Virus record (IMG/VR): IMGVR_UViG_3300043410_000302
Span: 1-20,844 of that record
Source of the DNA: a virus
DNA: 20,844 nt
Strand: one strand, 5' to 3'
Shown one piece after another: positions 6,371-13,933 of the stretch. The position numbers and the translations under genes were made by a program. The notes beneath the pieces were generated by a model that worked only from the letters and a program-made list of their open reading frames with translations, did no database searches and was not told the DNA's origin. The first letter of the stretch is position 1, and each line of letters opens with the position of its first letter.

Positions 6371-6874
6371 ATGGCTTTCGTAATTGCTGACAGAGTAAAA
6401 ACTACTGCTACCGCTAATCCAGGAACTAGCTCCTCTGTAACGCTGAACGCTAGTCCATCTACTGGATACGTGGCTTTTTCTACGATTGGTAATGGAAGCG
6501 TTACTTACTACACAATTTCTACCCAAAATGCGAATGATTGGGAAGTTGGTATAGGCACCTATTCATCAACTGGTCCGACTTTAACTCGTGATACGGTTCT
6601 TTCTAATAGCTTAGGAACGACTGCCAGAATTGACTTTAATACAGGCACTCAAGATGTATTTATAACCTATCCTGCCGAAAGGGCTGTCTATCAGGATAAT
6701 GGCAATGCGATTATTCCAGGACAATCTGGGGCAGTATATTTAACTGCTCAGACCATAACTTCAGACACAACAATCCCAAGTGGATACAACGGGATAGTGG
6801 CAGGTTCTTTGCAAGTGGCTAATGGAACAACGCTTACTGTTGCTAATGGCTCAATAGCTGTAATAGTGGCATAA
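6371..6874 (+). CDS. Phage tail/appendage protein (167 aa)
   Basis: Residues 1 to ~112 start MAFVIADRVKTTAT and continue with VAFSTIGNGSVTYYTIS, WEVGIGTYSSTGPTLTRDTV and FNTGTQDVFITYPAERAVY. This is a pattern I recall from a common tailed-phage family adjoining fibre genes. The last ~40 residues (TITSDTTIPSGYNGIVAGSL, then VANGTTLTVANGS) look like a short beta-solenoid or fibre end of the type present in many tail proteins. The stop/SD fusion TAAGGA lies at the upstream junction. The role is inferred to be a tail or appendage component. No enzymatic motif is seen. Confidence 0.77.
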   Translation: MAFVIADRVKTTATANPGTSSSVTLNASPSTGYVAFSTIGNGSVTYYTISTQNANDWEVGIGTYSSTGPTLTRDTVLSNSLGTTARIDFNTGTQDVFITYPAERAVYQDNGNAIIPGQSGAVYLTAQTITSDTTIPSGYNGIVAGSLQVANGTTLTVANGSIAVIVA

Positions 6875-6883
6875 GGGGTAAAA

Positions 6884-7795
6884 ATGAGTACAGTCATTAA
6901 AGCAGGCAATAGCACAACAGCGGGATCATTTGCTCCTGATAGCACTGGCATTCTTGAGTTTAAAACAGGAACTGGAGCAGGTTCTACTGCGATGACTATT
7001 GATGCATCGCAAAACATTACAACCACAGGAAACCTTACTGTATCCGGTACGCTTAATGTTGCGGTTGTTTCTCCTATACAACCAATCACCGCATCTGTTG
7101 GGTCGAATGCTTTAACTGTTACATTAAATGCAACTACTTTAGCATTTCGTAGTTCTACTTTAGGTAGCGGCACTGTTAATACTAGAGCAATTACTTCCCC
7201 AATTTCTGTTGTTGTTTCTTCTGGCTCTACATTAGGAACAATTTCCGCACAGCAATCTCGCATTATTGTGGTTGCTATTGATAACTCTGGCACTGTTGAA
7301 TTGGCTGTTGTTAACATGTCTGGTGGTAATAACCTTGATGAGACAACATTAATATCTACAACTGCGGAAGGCGGGGCTGGAGCAGCGGATAGTGCCAACG
7401 TATTTTATTCAACGACTGCCAGAACTTCTGTGCCTTTCCGTGTTGTTGGTTATGTTGAATCAACTCAAACAACAGCGGGTACATGGGCAACCGCACCATC
7501 AACTATTCAAGGTGCTGGTGGTAATGCGGTAACTGCTATGAGTTCTATTGGATATGGTCAAACTTGGCAGAGCGTATCAAGAACAACCGGAACTACTTAT
7601 TACAATACAACAGGCAAGCCAATTACTTTTGCATTTATACCCACTGCCTCTTCGACATTAACTGTAACAATAAATGCATATACTACACCTTCTGTAACTG
7701 TCCCAATTGGCGCTTTTTTTTCATTCATAATACCAACAAATGCCTCGTATAGTATTAACAATGGCGGTTCCGGTCAGACTATAGAATTACGCTAA
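6884..7795 (+). CDS. Tail fibre-like protein with putative receptor-binding C-terminus
   Basis: The product is 303 residues. The N-terminus has a fibre-type pattern: LEFKTGTGAGSTAMTIDASQ followed by NITTTGNLTVSGTLN. This 'GNLTVSG' element is echoed in the tail protein at 14879. The middle is Ser/Thr/Val-rich beta. From residue 223 the C-terminal ~80 residues start GYGQTWQSVSRTTGTTYYNT and TGKPI, a segment I recall as a recurrent C-terminal domain of phage fibres. It is probably the distal, host-contacting end. Eight consecutive T (7714-7721) lie in this domain. TAAGGGG at the upstream stop is the ribosome site. The fibre call is good; receptor binding is inference. Confidence 0.8.
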   Translation: MSTVIKAGNSTTAGSFAPDSTGILEFKTGTGAGSTAMTIDASQNITTTGNLTVSGTLNVAVVSPIQPITASVGSNALTVTLNATTLAFRSSTLGSGTVNTRAITSPISVVVSSGSTLGTISAQQSRIIVVAIDNSGTVELAVVNMSGGNNLDETTLISTTAEGGAGAADSANVFYSTTARTSVPFRVVGYVESTQTTAGTWATAPSTIQGAGGNAVTAMSSIGYGQTWQSVSRTTGTTYYNTTGKPITFAFIPTASSTLTVTINAYTTPSVTVPIGAFFSFIIPTNASYSINNGGSGQTIELR

Positions 7796-7804
7796 GGATT
7801 AAAA

Positions 7805-8068
7805 ATGCCTCACTATAAAGACTTAAATAACAATTTACATTTCTTAGAAAGTTCTGAGTTTGAGAATTTATTGCCGCTAGGATGCGTACAAATTTCTGAT
7901 GAAGAGGCATCTTCTTTTACCCCAACGCAATCTTATAAAGACCTTCGTGCCGCCGAATATCCAGACTTTCGTGATTACTTAGATGGTGTTGTTAAGGGTG
8001 ATCAAACACAAATTGATGCGTACATTGCTGCTTGTTTAGCAGTAAAAGCAAAGTACCCAAAGGAGTAA
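7805..8068 (+). CDS. Small tail-associated protein, possibly assembly factor (87 aa)
   Basis: The product is acidic and mainly helical. The N-terminus is MPHYKDLNNNLHFLESSEFE. The C-terminal half has YPDFRDYLDGVVKGDQTQID followed by AYIAACLAVKAKYPKE. Such small proteins with a 'YP..RDYLDG..KGD' pattern are found beside fibre genes in many phages and may be compared with tail-fibre assembly or XkdW-like proteins. I am not certain of the family. Size and lack of beta repeats set it apart from its adhesin-like neighbours, which suits a chaperone rather than a structural role. It has TAAGGA at the upstream junction, and the next gene starts 3 nt after its stop. Confidence 0.72.
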   Translation: MPHYKDLNNNLHFLESSEFENLLPLGCVQISDEEASSFTPTQSYKDLRAAEYPDFRDYLDGVVKGDQTQIDAYIAACLAVKAKYPKE

Positions 8069-8071
8069 TAA

Positions 8072-8788
8072 ATGACAGCAGCACTTAAAGGAAATAGTGA
8101 TGGTTCTGCCGCTATACAAACTGGCGCTCAAGATGCTATTCAAATTACATCTTCGCAGAATGTAAGTTTAGTAAATAGCTTAATACCTCCTTTAAAGTTT
8201 AGCTCTGCTACTCTATTGGTTACTCCTGTTGCGGGCGCAATTGAATATGATGGCAGTACATATTTCAGCACCGATGATGTTACGGATGGTCGTGGGTATA
8301 TCCCATCTGTACACTTTTTCAGATTAACTTCTGACGGTAGCACAATTAGTACAATTTCAAACTTCTTTGGCACTACTTCAGGTGTCTCGTTAGATGCAGG
8401 TATTTTCTATGAATTAGAAGCTGTTTTATATTTTACAAAGACAACAGCGGGTACAGCTACATTTACCATGACATTTAGTAATGCTCCTGCTAATAACAAT
8501 GCTTATTATGTTGGAACACCAGTTGGTGGTGTAGGTACTGCGGGTACTGCACAAACAGCAGCTTTAGTTAAATCGACATCAACTTCTGGAGCTTTGCCTG
8601 CAACAGGTTCTTTAACTACAGCAGTTAACCATCAATACGCAATTAACTCAGTTTTCCAAGCTAATGCAACAACAGGCGGGACTATTAACTTACAGATTAC
8701 AGCGAGTGCAGGCACTGTTACCCCATTAACTGGCAGTTATTATAAATTGACCCGTTTGCCTGCTTCCAATACAGGAACTTTTGCCTAA
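8072..8788 (+). CDS. Tail/appendage beta protein (238 aa)
   Basis: The N-terminal ~40 residues (KGNSDGSAAIQTGAQDAIQI followed by TSSQNVSLVN) are a fibre-attachment-like pattern similar in style to the start of the protein at 6884. Residues ~48-75 (LLVTPVAGAIEYDGSTYFST) and the following GRGYIPSVHFFRL mark a domain I recall in many phage tail proteins. It is followed by a beta-rich C-terminus. The ribosome site is AAAGGAG inside the end of the preceding gene. It is presumed a virion surface protein; no specific receptor can be inferred. Confidence 0.77.
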   Translation: MTAALKGNSDGSAAIQTGAQDAIQITSSQNVSLVNSLIPPLKFSSATLLVTPVAGAIEYDGSTYFSTDDVTDGRGYIPSVHFFRLTSDGSTISTISNFFGTTSGVSLDAGIFYELEAVLYFTKTTAGTATFTMTFSNAPANNNAYYVGTPVGGVGTAGTAQTAALVKSTSTSGALPATGSLTTAVNHQYAINSVFQANATTGGTINLQITASAGTVTPLTGSYYKLTRLPASNTGTFA

Positions 8789-8797
8789 GGAATAGTT

Positions 8798-9226
8798 ATG
8801 ACCATTACATTAAATGGCACCATTGGCATTACTGGTATGCCTGCAATCATAGAAACTGCGACCATTTCTGCTACTGCTGCTACGGGTACTATTAACTATG
8901 ATGTGCTTTCTCAGACAGTTTTGTACTACACAACCAATGCATCCGCTAACTGGACGGTTAATATTCGAGGAAATAGTGGTAGCTCGTTAAATTCTACGCT
9001 TCTTACCAATCAATCATTGTCTGTTGTATTTATGGTTACGCAGGGTTCTACCGCATATTACAACAACGTTGTTCAAATTGATGGCACTACAGTTACTCCA
9101 AAATGGCAAGGTGGTATTGCCCCAACATTTGGTAATACAAGTGGTGTGGATGTCTATAACTACACAATTATTAAAACAGCAAGCGCAACATATACCGTGT
9201 TTGCTTCACAAAGTCGTTATGCGTAA
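8798..9226 (+). CDS. Small tail protein with fibre-type beta domain (142 aa)
   Basis: It begins MTITLNGTIGITGMP and contains INYDVLSQTVLYYTTNASAN, WTVNIRGNSGS, VTPKWQGGIAPTFGN and VDVYNYTIIKTASATYTVFA. I recall this pattern as a domain repeated across phage tail and collar proteins, here standing alone as its own gene. It is all-beta, with no cysteine and no catalytic signature. The upstream stop is fused with the SD (TAAGGA). A separate small adhesin or a decoration subunit fits best. That it stands alone here is consistent with modular exchange of such domains between genes. Confidence 0.78.
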   Translation: MTITLNGTIGITGMPAIIETATISATAATGTINYDVLSQTVLYYTTNASANWTVNIRGNSGSSLNSTLLTNQSLSVVFMVTQGSTAYYNNVVQIDGTTVTPKWQGGIAPTFGNTSGVDVYNYTIIKTASATYTVFASQSRYA

Positions 9227-9234
9227 GGATTAAC

Positions 9235-10677
9235 ATGCCTGTATTAGCGACAATTGGAACCGATGCATTAAAGGCATATGACTATGCAGCAGACTACAAT
9301 AGAGACCAATATTTTAGTTCTGTTGGTGGGCTTATTGTTGGCGAAGGTGCTAATGGCAACAATAACAAAACGTTCTTAGACTCTACTGGTTTAAACACCG
9401 TAACTAATACGGGAACGTTTATTCAACAAGGAACGTATTCTCCTTTTACAAAATACACTTATGCACCGTATAACCCATTAAGAAGGGGTGGCAGCGCTTT
9501 ATTTACTGGTACTGCATCTAACTATTTATCTGTTGCGGATAGCGCATCACTTGAGGTTGGCAATAGCAATTTCTGTTTAGAGTTTTTCATAAGCCCATCA
9601 TCAGTTGCGGCTGGTGTTAGTACGTTAGTGGCAAAAAGAGCTACTGCGGCAGGCTTTGGACCATTTGTAATAGTTAGAAGCACGACAAGTATTCTTGTAT
9701 ATATGAGCAGCAATGGCACATCTTATGATGTTGCAAACGGTGTAAACATAGGGACTGTGGCAGCGGACACTTGGTACCACATTGCCTTATATAGAGTTGG
9801 GACTGCTATATATGGCTCTGTTGGCGGCACGGTTGTGACTGTTAATGGAAGCACATCTGCAACCCTTACCAATAATACATCCGCAATATATATAGGTGCA
9901 GATTCAGCATCCCAAACCTACAATGGATACATGTCATCATTGCGTTTGGTTATTGGCTCCTCTGTATACACAAGCTCAAACTTTACCCCTCCTGCATTGC
10001 CATTAACTGCGATAACAAACACGCAGCTATTGATTAATTTCACAAATTCGTTTGTTTATGATGCAGCGCAAAATACTGATTTAGTTACGATAGGAACTGC
10101 TGGATTAAGTACGTCATTAACTAAATGGGGTGGAGCATCTATAAGTCTTCCAACGGGAGCGGGTAATTATATACAATCTGTTTATGCTCCCAATTTGGCT
10201 ATGGGTTCAGGCGATTTTACAATTGATTTTTGGGTTTACCAGGCATCTTCTGCGACTTCTTATGTTATTGAGATATATAGCAATAACTCAGGTAGATTAA
10301 CAATTCGAGTAAATGCCGATAGAACAATTGGTGTTTATACAAATAACCTTAACACAGTAGTGACAACAACTGCTGCGTATAAAATCACTTATGGAGTTTG
10401 GTCTCATATAGCTGTTATGAGAACAATTTCAAATACTGATATTGGTGTTTATATAGATGGGGTACGTGGGAATGGCGCAACTACTAACTCCACTACTTTT
10501 TCTAGTTCAGGTGGACTTGCTTTAGGTGGGCTATATACAACCGCACAAACTGGTGGATCAGGCGGTATTAATATTGAAGACCTTAGACTTACCCCAGGTG
10601 TAATAAGATTTACAGCAAGCACAACGCTAGGCGCTCAAGCGTTTATACCGCCTAACGGCCCGGCACCACTTGTATAG
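9235..10677 (+). CDS. Double LamG-like (concanavalin A-fold) tail protein
   Basis: The product is 480 residues. After a start module (KTFLDSTGLNTVTNTGTFIQ then QGTYSPF) there are two LamG-like lectin domains. Domain 1 (residues ~86-250) has 'YLSVADSASLEVGNSNFCLE', a central 'DTWYHIALYRVG' strand and 'YNGYMSSLRLVIGSSVY'. Domain 2 (~297-473) has 'GSGDFTIDFWVYQ', 'YGVWSHIAVMRT', 'IGVYIDGV' and 'IEDLRLTPGVIRF'. The W-x-H-(I)A motif and the C-terminal 'DLRLT' strand are typical of LamG_3 folds. Such domains bind glycans, so this is a strong candidate host-surface adhesin. It is the longest gene of the appendage run. The upstream SD is fused to the previous stop; the next gene follows after 50 nt. 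Confidence 0.85.
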   Translation: MPVLATIGTDALKAYDYAADYNRDQYFSSVGGLIVGEGANGNNNKTFLDSTGLNTVTNTGTFIQQGTYSPFTKYTYAPYNPLRRGGSALFTGTASNYLSVADSASLEVGNSNFCLEFFISPSSVAAGVSTLVAKRATAAGFGPFVIVRSTTSILVYMSSNGTSYDVANGVNIGTVAADTWYHIALYRVGTAIYGSVGGTVVTVNGSTSATLTNNTSAIYIGADSASQTYNGYMSSLRLVIGSSVYTSSNFTPPALPLTAITNTQLLINFTNSFVYDAAQNTDLVTIGTAGLSTSLTKWGGASISLPTGAGNYIQSVYAPNLAMGSGDFTIDFWVYQASSATSYVIEIYSNNSGRLTIRVNADRTIGVYTNNLNTVVTTTAAYKITYGVWSHIAVMRTISNTDIGVYIDGVRGNGATTNSTTFSSSGGLALGGLYTTAQTGGSGGINIEDLRLTPGVIRFTASTTLGAQAFIPPNGPAPLV

Positions 10678-10688
10678 AGAGTTTAAAC

Positions 10689-10715
10689 ATGTCGACTAAA
10701 ACAGGCGAATATTAA
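10689..10715 (+). other. Possible 8-codon mini ORF in the 50-nt intergenic gap
   Basis: ATG at 10689 opens MSTKTGEY and stops at TAA. It lies in the widest gap of this region (10678-10727). No clear ribosome site precedes it. The bases around it hold three palindromes in 16 nt (GTTTAAAC, ACATGT, GTCGAC). It may be a remnant, a leader or chance. Confidence 0.25.
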
Positions 10716-10727
10716 TAGGAGATTTAA

Positions 10728-10997
10728 ATGCAATACGCTTTAATTTCACCCGATGAAAAAGTTACTAATATTGATGGCAGCACAGGTTATCGTGTATGTG
10801 ATGCAGCATTTACAAAGTTTGATGTTGCGCCTCCTTTGTTTTGGTTTGAGTGCGAAACAATCATGGTTCCAGACAGATATTACTATGATCCTGTTCGCTT
10901 AGAAATAAAAGAAAAACCAGCTAATCCAATACCTAAACAAACTATAGCAGCGCCTGCTGATTCTCAACCAGTAACATCAGGAACGCAGAGTTTTTAA
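10728..10997 (+). CDS. Hypothetical phage protein (89 aa), tail-region type
   Basis: It begins MQYALISPDEKVTNIDGSTG and contains FDVAPPLFWFECETIMVPDR followed by YYYDPVRLEIKEKP and a Pro/Ala-rich tail. The pattern 'ALI.P.E..V', 'F.VAPPLFW..C' and 'YYD' is one I remember in small proteins located near fibre genes in uncultured phages. The fold is probably a small beta domain with a flexible C-terminus. TAGGAG (10716-10721) is the ribosome site. The stop overlaps the cupin start (TAATG), linking the two translationally. No function can be assigned. Confidence 0.75.
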   Translation: MQYALISPDEKVTNIDGSTGYRVCDAAFTKFDVAPPLFWFECETIMVPDRYYYDPVRLEIKEKPANPIPKQTIAAPADSQPVTSGTQSF

Positions 10998-11275
10998 TGG
11001 TTATTATATTTCCTAAGCGCATGATTACTTATGATGGCGCACAGATAGATGTGTTTCATGCCAACAAAGGAGAAGGACTTCCACGGCATGAGCATCTTTA
11101 TAGCCACTTAATAATGTGTCATGCGGGTTCATGTGTTGTTAGAAAACAAGGCAAACAATTAATTATTAATAAAGATTCAGAGCCAGTTAATTTGCTTGCT
11201 GATGGGTGGCATGAAATAGAAGCGCTAGAAGACAATACTGTTTTTTGCAATATTTTTTCTTTGGATAAGAGATGA
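10997..11275 (+). CDS. Small cupin-fold protein (92 aa)
   Basis: The single-domain protein matches cupin motif 1, G(x5)HxH(x3)-[E](x6)G. It has G25, H31, H33, then His37 in place of the usual Glu, then G44. A second His (H72 in DGWHEIEALEDN) sits where motif 2 supplies the fourth metal ligand. A four-histidine metal site is therefore plausible. The rest (FPKRMITYDGAQ, VFHANKGEGLPRHEH) is typical of small RmlC-like cupins I recall next to phage fibre genes. Substrate and metal are unknown. Options include a structural tail domain or a sugar-modifying enzyme. Its start overlaps the previous stop and its own stop overlaps the next gene (ATGA), so all three small genes are coupled. Confidence 0.8.
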   Translation: MVIIFPKRMITYDGAQIDVFHANKGEGLPRHEHLYSHLIMCHAGSCVVRKQGKQLIINKDSEPVNLLADGWHEIEALEDNTVFCNIFSLDKR

Positions 11276-11532
11276 CTACTATATACAAAGTTTTTAATGC
11301 CGCAGATGGCACATATATTGAAGCCGCTACTAAAGAACAATGCGTTAAGGTTCTTGGGTTTGTTGCTTATAAATTTTATTTATCCCATACGCATAATATA
11401 CCTTATGTTTTGATTACAAAAAATGAAGATGGTAGTGAAACATGGAAAGCTCCTGATGGTACTGAACTTATTTCTCCATACGATGCAAACGTAATTCCTT
11501 TAGAAATTGCTTCATTGGTAGATAGAGCTTAA
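11272..11532 (+). CDS. Hypothetical phage protein (86 aa)
   Basis: The start ATG overlaps the cupin stop (ATGA at 11272-11275). It begins MTTIYKVFNAADGTYIEAAT and has an aromatic middle (GFVAYKFYLSHTHNIPYVL). It ends with ETWKAPDGTELISP and VIPLEIASLVDRA. No conserved domain is recognised. The mix of helix and short strands is unlike the fibre proteins around it. By position it may act with the cupin or in fibre assembly, but nothing in the sequence proves this. Confidence 0.72.
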   Translation: MTTIYKVFNAADGTYIEAATKEQCVKVLGFVAYKFYLSHTHNIPYVLITKNEDGSETWKAPDGTELISPYDANVIPLEIASLVDRA

Positions 11533-11534
11533 TC

Positions 11535-11711
11535 ATGGCATTAAATGCGACAGGTCCTATTAGTATTGGCGGAACTACCGTCGGACAGTCTATTAACTTA
11601 GAGCTGAACCTATCTGCTACGGATAACTCTAGTATTGGGCAAACTAATTTCCGTACACTCGCAAATATATCATCAGGCACTATTAGCTTAGACGACTTTC
11701 ATGGTAAGTCT
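11535..11711 (+). repeat. Paralogous 5' segment of Gly-rich gene A
   Basis: It encodes the 59-residue attachment segment shared with 12665-12841 (50 of 59 residues identical). A 17-nt stretch at 11550-11566 is identical at 12680-12696. This gives a substrate for homologous exchange between the two genes. Confidence 0.85.
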
Positions 11712-12665
11712 AATATTATTGTTATCCCGCCAATAGATGCCAACACAAACCAATACATCTTATATTCAGCAAATGTACCTGGATACGTACCTGGCAGTGC
11801 AAAAATTGAGTTATCTATAGATAGTGGGGTTTATTTATACTCAACTAATACGCTGAACCCGGCTCTTACATTTTTTGGGTTTGAGCCTGGAGATGTAATA
11901 ACAGTAAAAAATAGTGGGTACATAATTGGCTGTGGCGGAAATGGAGGGGGCGTTTCGGCGCTAAGCCCAGCGCCTTCCGTTACTACTTACCCTGCTACCG
12001 CTGGAGGGTCAGCTATATCTACTACGTGTGATGTCGTGCTTGAAAATAACGGGTATATAGCTGGTGGTGGAGGCGGCGGCGCTATAAATAATAAAGCAGG
12101 TTCGGGAGGCGGTGCAGGGGGAGGTGGCGCAGGGGGAGGTTTGGGTGGCTCTTCTTTTTCAGGACCACCTAATATTTTGCAACCAGGTGGAACTGGTGGC
12201 GCTCCTGGCGCAGTAGGTGGAGACGGACAAAGAGCTGCATATGGAACTCCTGGAGGAGCAGTGCTTTGGTGTGGTGGCGGTGGCGGCGGGCGTATACTTC
12301 CCGGCGTAGGTGGTGCAGGGGGCCAACAAGCTAACACTGGTAACGATAACGGAAAAGGCGGTGGCGCTGGTGGGGGTGGAGGAGGTGCTGCAGAAGCTCC
12401 GCCAGGTGGTGGGTATACGTATATGAATTTAGGTGGGGCAGGTGGCAGCGCAGGTGCGGCAGGTAATGATGGAGCATACTCTTTCCCTGGAAATTTTGGT
12501 GTAACTGGCGGTGGCGGCGGAGGTGGTTGGGGGGCTTCTGGAGGTATGGCATTAAATTATAACCACCCCACAACTCCTGGCGCTGCCGGTGGAAAAGCAG
12601 TTGCCTTAAATGGGTATACAGCAACAATAACAGGTTCAGGTGTAATTTACGGAGCGGTAAGTTAA
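11535..12665 (+). CDS. Glycine-rich tail fibre/receptor-recognition-like protein A
   Basis: The product is 376 residues and paralogous to the next gene. The N-terminal 59 residues (MALNATGPISIGGTTVGQSI to DDFHGKS) resemble a tail-attachment segment common in phage fibres. A small beta domain follows to ~130. Residues ~133-355 are extremely rich in Gly, with runs such as GGGGGGWGASGG near the end. The C-terminus is AGGKAVALNGYTATITGSGV then IYGAVS. Polyglycine-rich adhesins of this type (for example Gp38-like receptor-recognition proteins) can form polyglycine-II sheets; that comparison is inference. Its 59-residue N-terminus is identical at 50 of 59 positions to that of the next gene. The stop overlaps the next start (TAATG). 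Confidence 0.82.
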   Translation: MALNATGPISIGGTTVGQSINLELNLSATDNSSIGQTNFRTLANISSGTISLDDFHGKSNIIVIPPIDANTNQYILYSANVPGYVPGSAKIELSIDSGVYLYSTNTLNPALTFFGFEPGDVITVKNSGYIIGCGGNGGGVSALSPAPSVTTYPATAGGSAISTTCDVVLENNGYIAGGGGGGAINNKAGSGGGAGGGGAGGGLGGSSFSGPPNILQPGGTGGAPGAVGGDGQRAAYGTPGGAVLWCGGGGGGRILPGVGGAGGQQANTGNDNGKGGGAGGGGGGAAEAPPGGGYTYMNLGGAGGSAGAAGNDGAYSFPGNFGVTGGGGGGGWGASGGMALNYNHPTTPGAAGGKAVALNGYTATITGSGVIYGAVS

Positions 12666-12841
12666 TGGCACTAAATTCTACAGGTCCTATTAGTATCGGC
12701 GGAACTATCGTCGGGGAATCTATTAACCTTGAGCTTAAATTATCTGCTACAGCAAACTCTAGCATAGGTCAAACCAATTTTCGTACATTGGCTAAAGTCC
12801 CAACAGGAACAATTAGTCTTGATGATTTTCATGGGAAAAGC
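12665..12841 (+). repeat. Paralogous 5' segment of Gly-rich gene B
   Basis: It is the counterpart of 11535-11711, with no insertion or deletion over 59 codons. The nine residue differences are spread over the segment, with four clustered at residues 44-47. Confidence 0.85.
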
Positions 12842-13768
12842 GATGTTATTGTTTTGCCAGCTATTGAGGCAACCACAAATAACGTAGTAATTATTGCTGA
12901 CGATATACCTGGATACATAGCAGGAGATACAAAAATTGAATTAACTGTTGAATACAATGTTTACGTATATTCAACAACATCTGATGACGGAGGGCTTACT
13001 TTTGATGGGTTTACCACAGGCGATGAAATAAAAATAATCAACAATGGCTACATACAAGGCAAAGGCGGTAGCGGTGGTAATAGTACATATAATGCTATAA
13101 ACAATGGACAGCCTGGCGGTAATGCAATAGACATTATAAATAGCATTGGGGCTTCATTTGTTATTGAAAACTATGGGACTCTTTTGGGTGGTGGAGGCGG
13201 CGGAGGTGGCTCTGGTTTATCAGGAGGGGGCGGCGGGGCAGGAGGTGGAAATGGTGGGTTCGCTCAAGACGCTTATGACATAACTCCTGGCGGAGCTGGC
13301 GGTGGCGCTGGAATGCCGGGACAAGATGGGGCAGTACCAAATCATTATGGAGGTGGTGGTAGCGGAGGTGGGGGAGGTGGCGCTTGGGGGTATGGAGGAG
13401 CCGCAGTTTATGTTTATCAGGAAGGTCATTTTGAGCTTTCAAAATGGGCTGGGAAAGGCGGTCTTTCTGGCGGTAGCGGTGGCGCTAATATGTTTGTTGC
13501 CTGCGGAAATTCTGGTTATGGATACACTGGCGCTGGTGGTAGCTATAACAATCCAGGTGGTAATGGTTACATGATCGTACATTTAGCCTCTAATCTTATG
13601 TGTTGTGCAGGCGGTGGCGGTGGGTGGGGCGCTTCAGGAGGTTCGGGCGGAGGCACAACACAACCAAGCGTATATCACCCAGGTGGGCCAGGCGGCAAAG
13701 CAGTAAGTTTAAACGGCGCAAGTATTACTGTATTTAATTCAGGGGTAGTTGCGGGCGCTATAAGTTAA
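12665..13768 (+). CDS. Glycine-rich tail fibre/receptor-recognition-like protein B
   Basis: The product is 367 residues, a tandem paralogue of the preceding gene. It has the same order of parts: N-terminal attachment segment (50 of 59 residues identical), small beta domain, Gly-rich array with GGGGGGGSG and GGGGGWGASGGSGG, and C-terminus GGKAVSLNGASITVFNSGVV then AGAIS. The Gly-rich centres differ much more than the N-termini, as expected if the ends anchor the protein and the centre contacts a receptor. The two proteins could be alternative or joint adhesins. They could also be a recent duplication that recombines. The start lies within the stop of gene A. The following gene starts 12 nt later. 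Confidence 0.82.
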   Translation: MALNSTGPISIGGTIVGESINLELKLSATANSSIGQTNFRTLAKVPTGTISLDDFHGKSDVIVLPAIEATTNNVVIIADDIPGYIAGDTKIELTVEYNVYVYSTTSDDGGLTFDGFTTGDEIKIINNGYIQGKGGSGGNSTYNAINNGQPGGNAIDIINSIGASFVIENYGTLLGGGGGGGGSGLSGGGGGAGGGNGGFAQDAYDITPGGAGGGAGMPGQDGAVPNHYGGGGSGGGGGGAWGYGGAAVYVYQEGHFELSKWAGKGGLSGGSGGANMFVACGNSGYGYTGAGGSYNNPGGNGYMIVHLASNLMCCAGGGGGWGASGGSGGGTTQPSVYHPGGPGGKAVSLNGASITVFNSGVVAGAIS

Positions 13769-13780
13769 GAAAGATAAATC

Positions 13781-13933
13781 ATGGATACATTTGATCTTCT
13801 AGTAAAAGGCTGGCCTATTATATTGGCGCTAGTAACTCTTATTATTGTGCTATCTAAATTAGATTTGCGAGTTGCTGTGCTTGAAGAAAAGATTAAAACT
13901 TTGTTTGATTTGTTAAATAAAAGGGATAAATAA
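13781..13933 (+). CDS. Small one-TM protein, candidate lysis (holin/spanin-like) component
   Basis: The product is 50 residues. The short N-terminus (MDTFDLLVKG) precedes one transmembrane segment (residues ~11-25, WPIILALVTLIIVLS). After it comes an amphipathic helix (DLRVAVLEEKIKTLFDLLNK) of coiled-coil type, ending in RDK. AAGAAAG lies before the ATG and its stop overlaps the next gene (TAATG). Position directly before the holin-like and peptidase genes points to a lysis role. The layout (short N-terminus, TM, soluble helix) would suit a small holin or the inner-membrane part of a spanin. No lipobox partner is visible. The exact role is undetermined. Confidence 0.72.
   Translation: MDTFDLLVKGWPIILALVTLIIVLSKLDLRVAVLEEKIKTLFDLLNKRDK

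Noticed and set aside
6748-7398. 216-codon open frame on the - strand
   Set aside because: It is antisense to two fibre genes. The Val/Ala/Pro-rich product mirrors the Thr/Ser/Asn codons of the + strand, and it has no ribosome site.
11987-12765. - strand frames with poly-proline or His/Leu-rich products
   Set aside because: Complement artefacts of GGN-rich codons in the glycine-rich genes.
9235-13768. Diversity-generating retroelement acting on the tail genes
   Set aside because: No reverse transcriptase or template/variable repeat pair was seen in the window. The tandem Gly-rich genes are ordinary paralogues.
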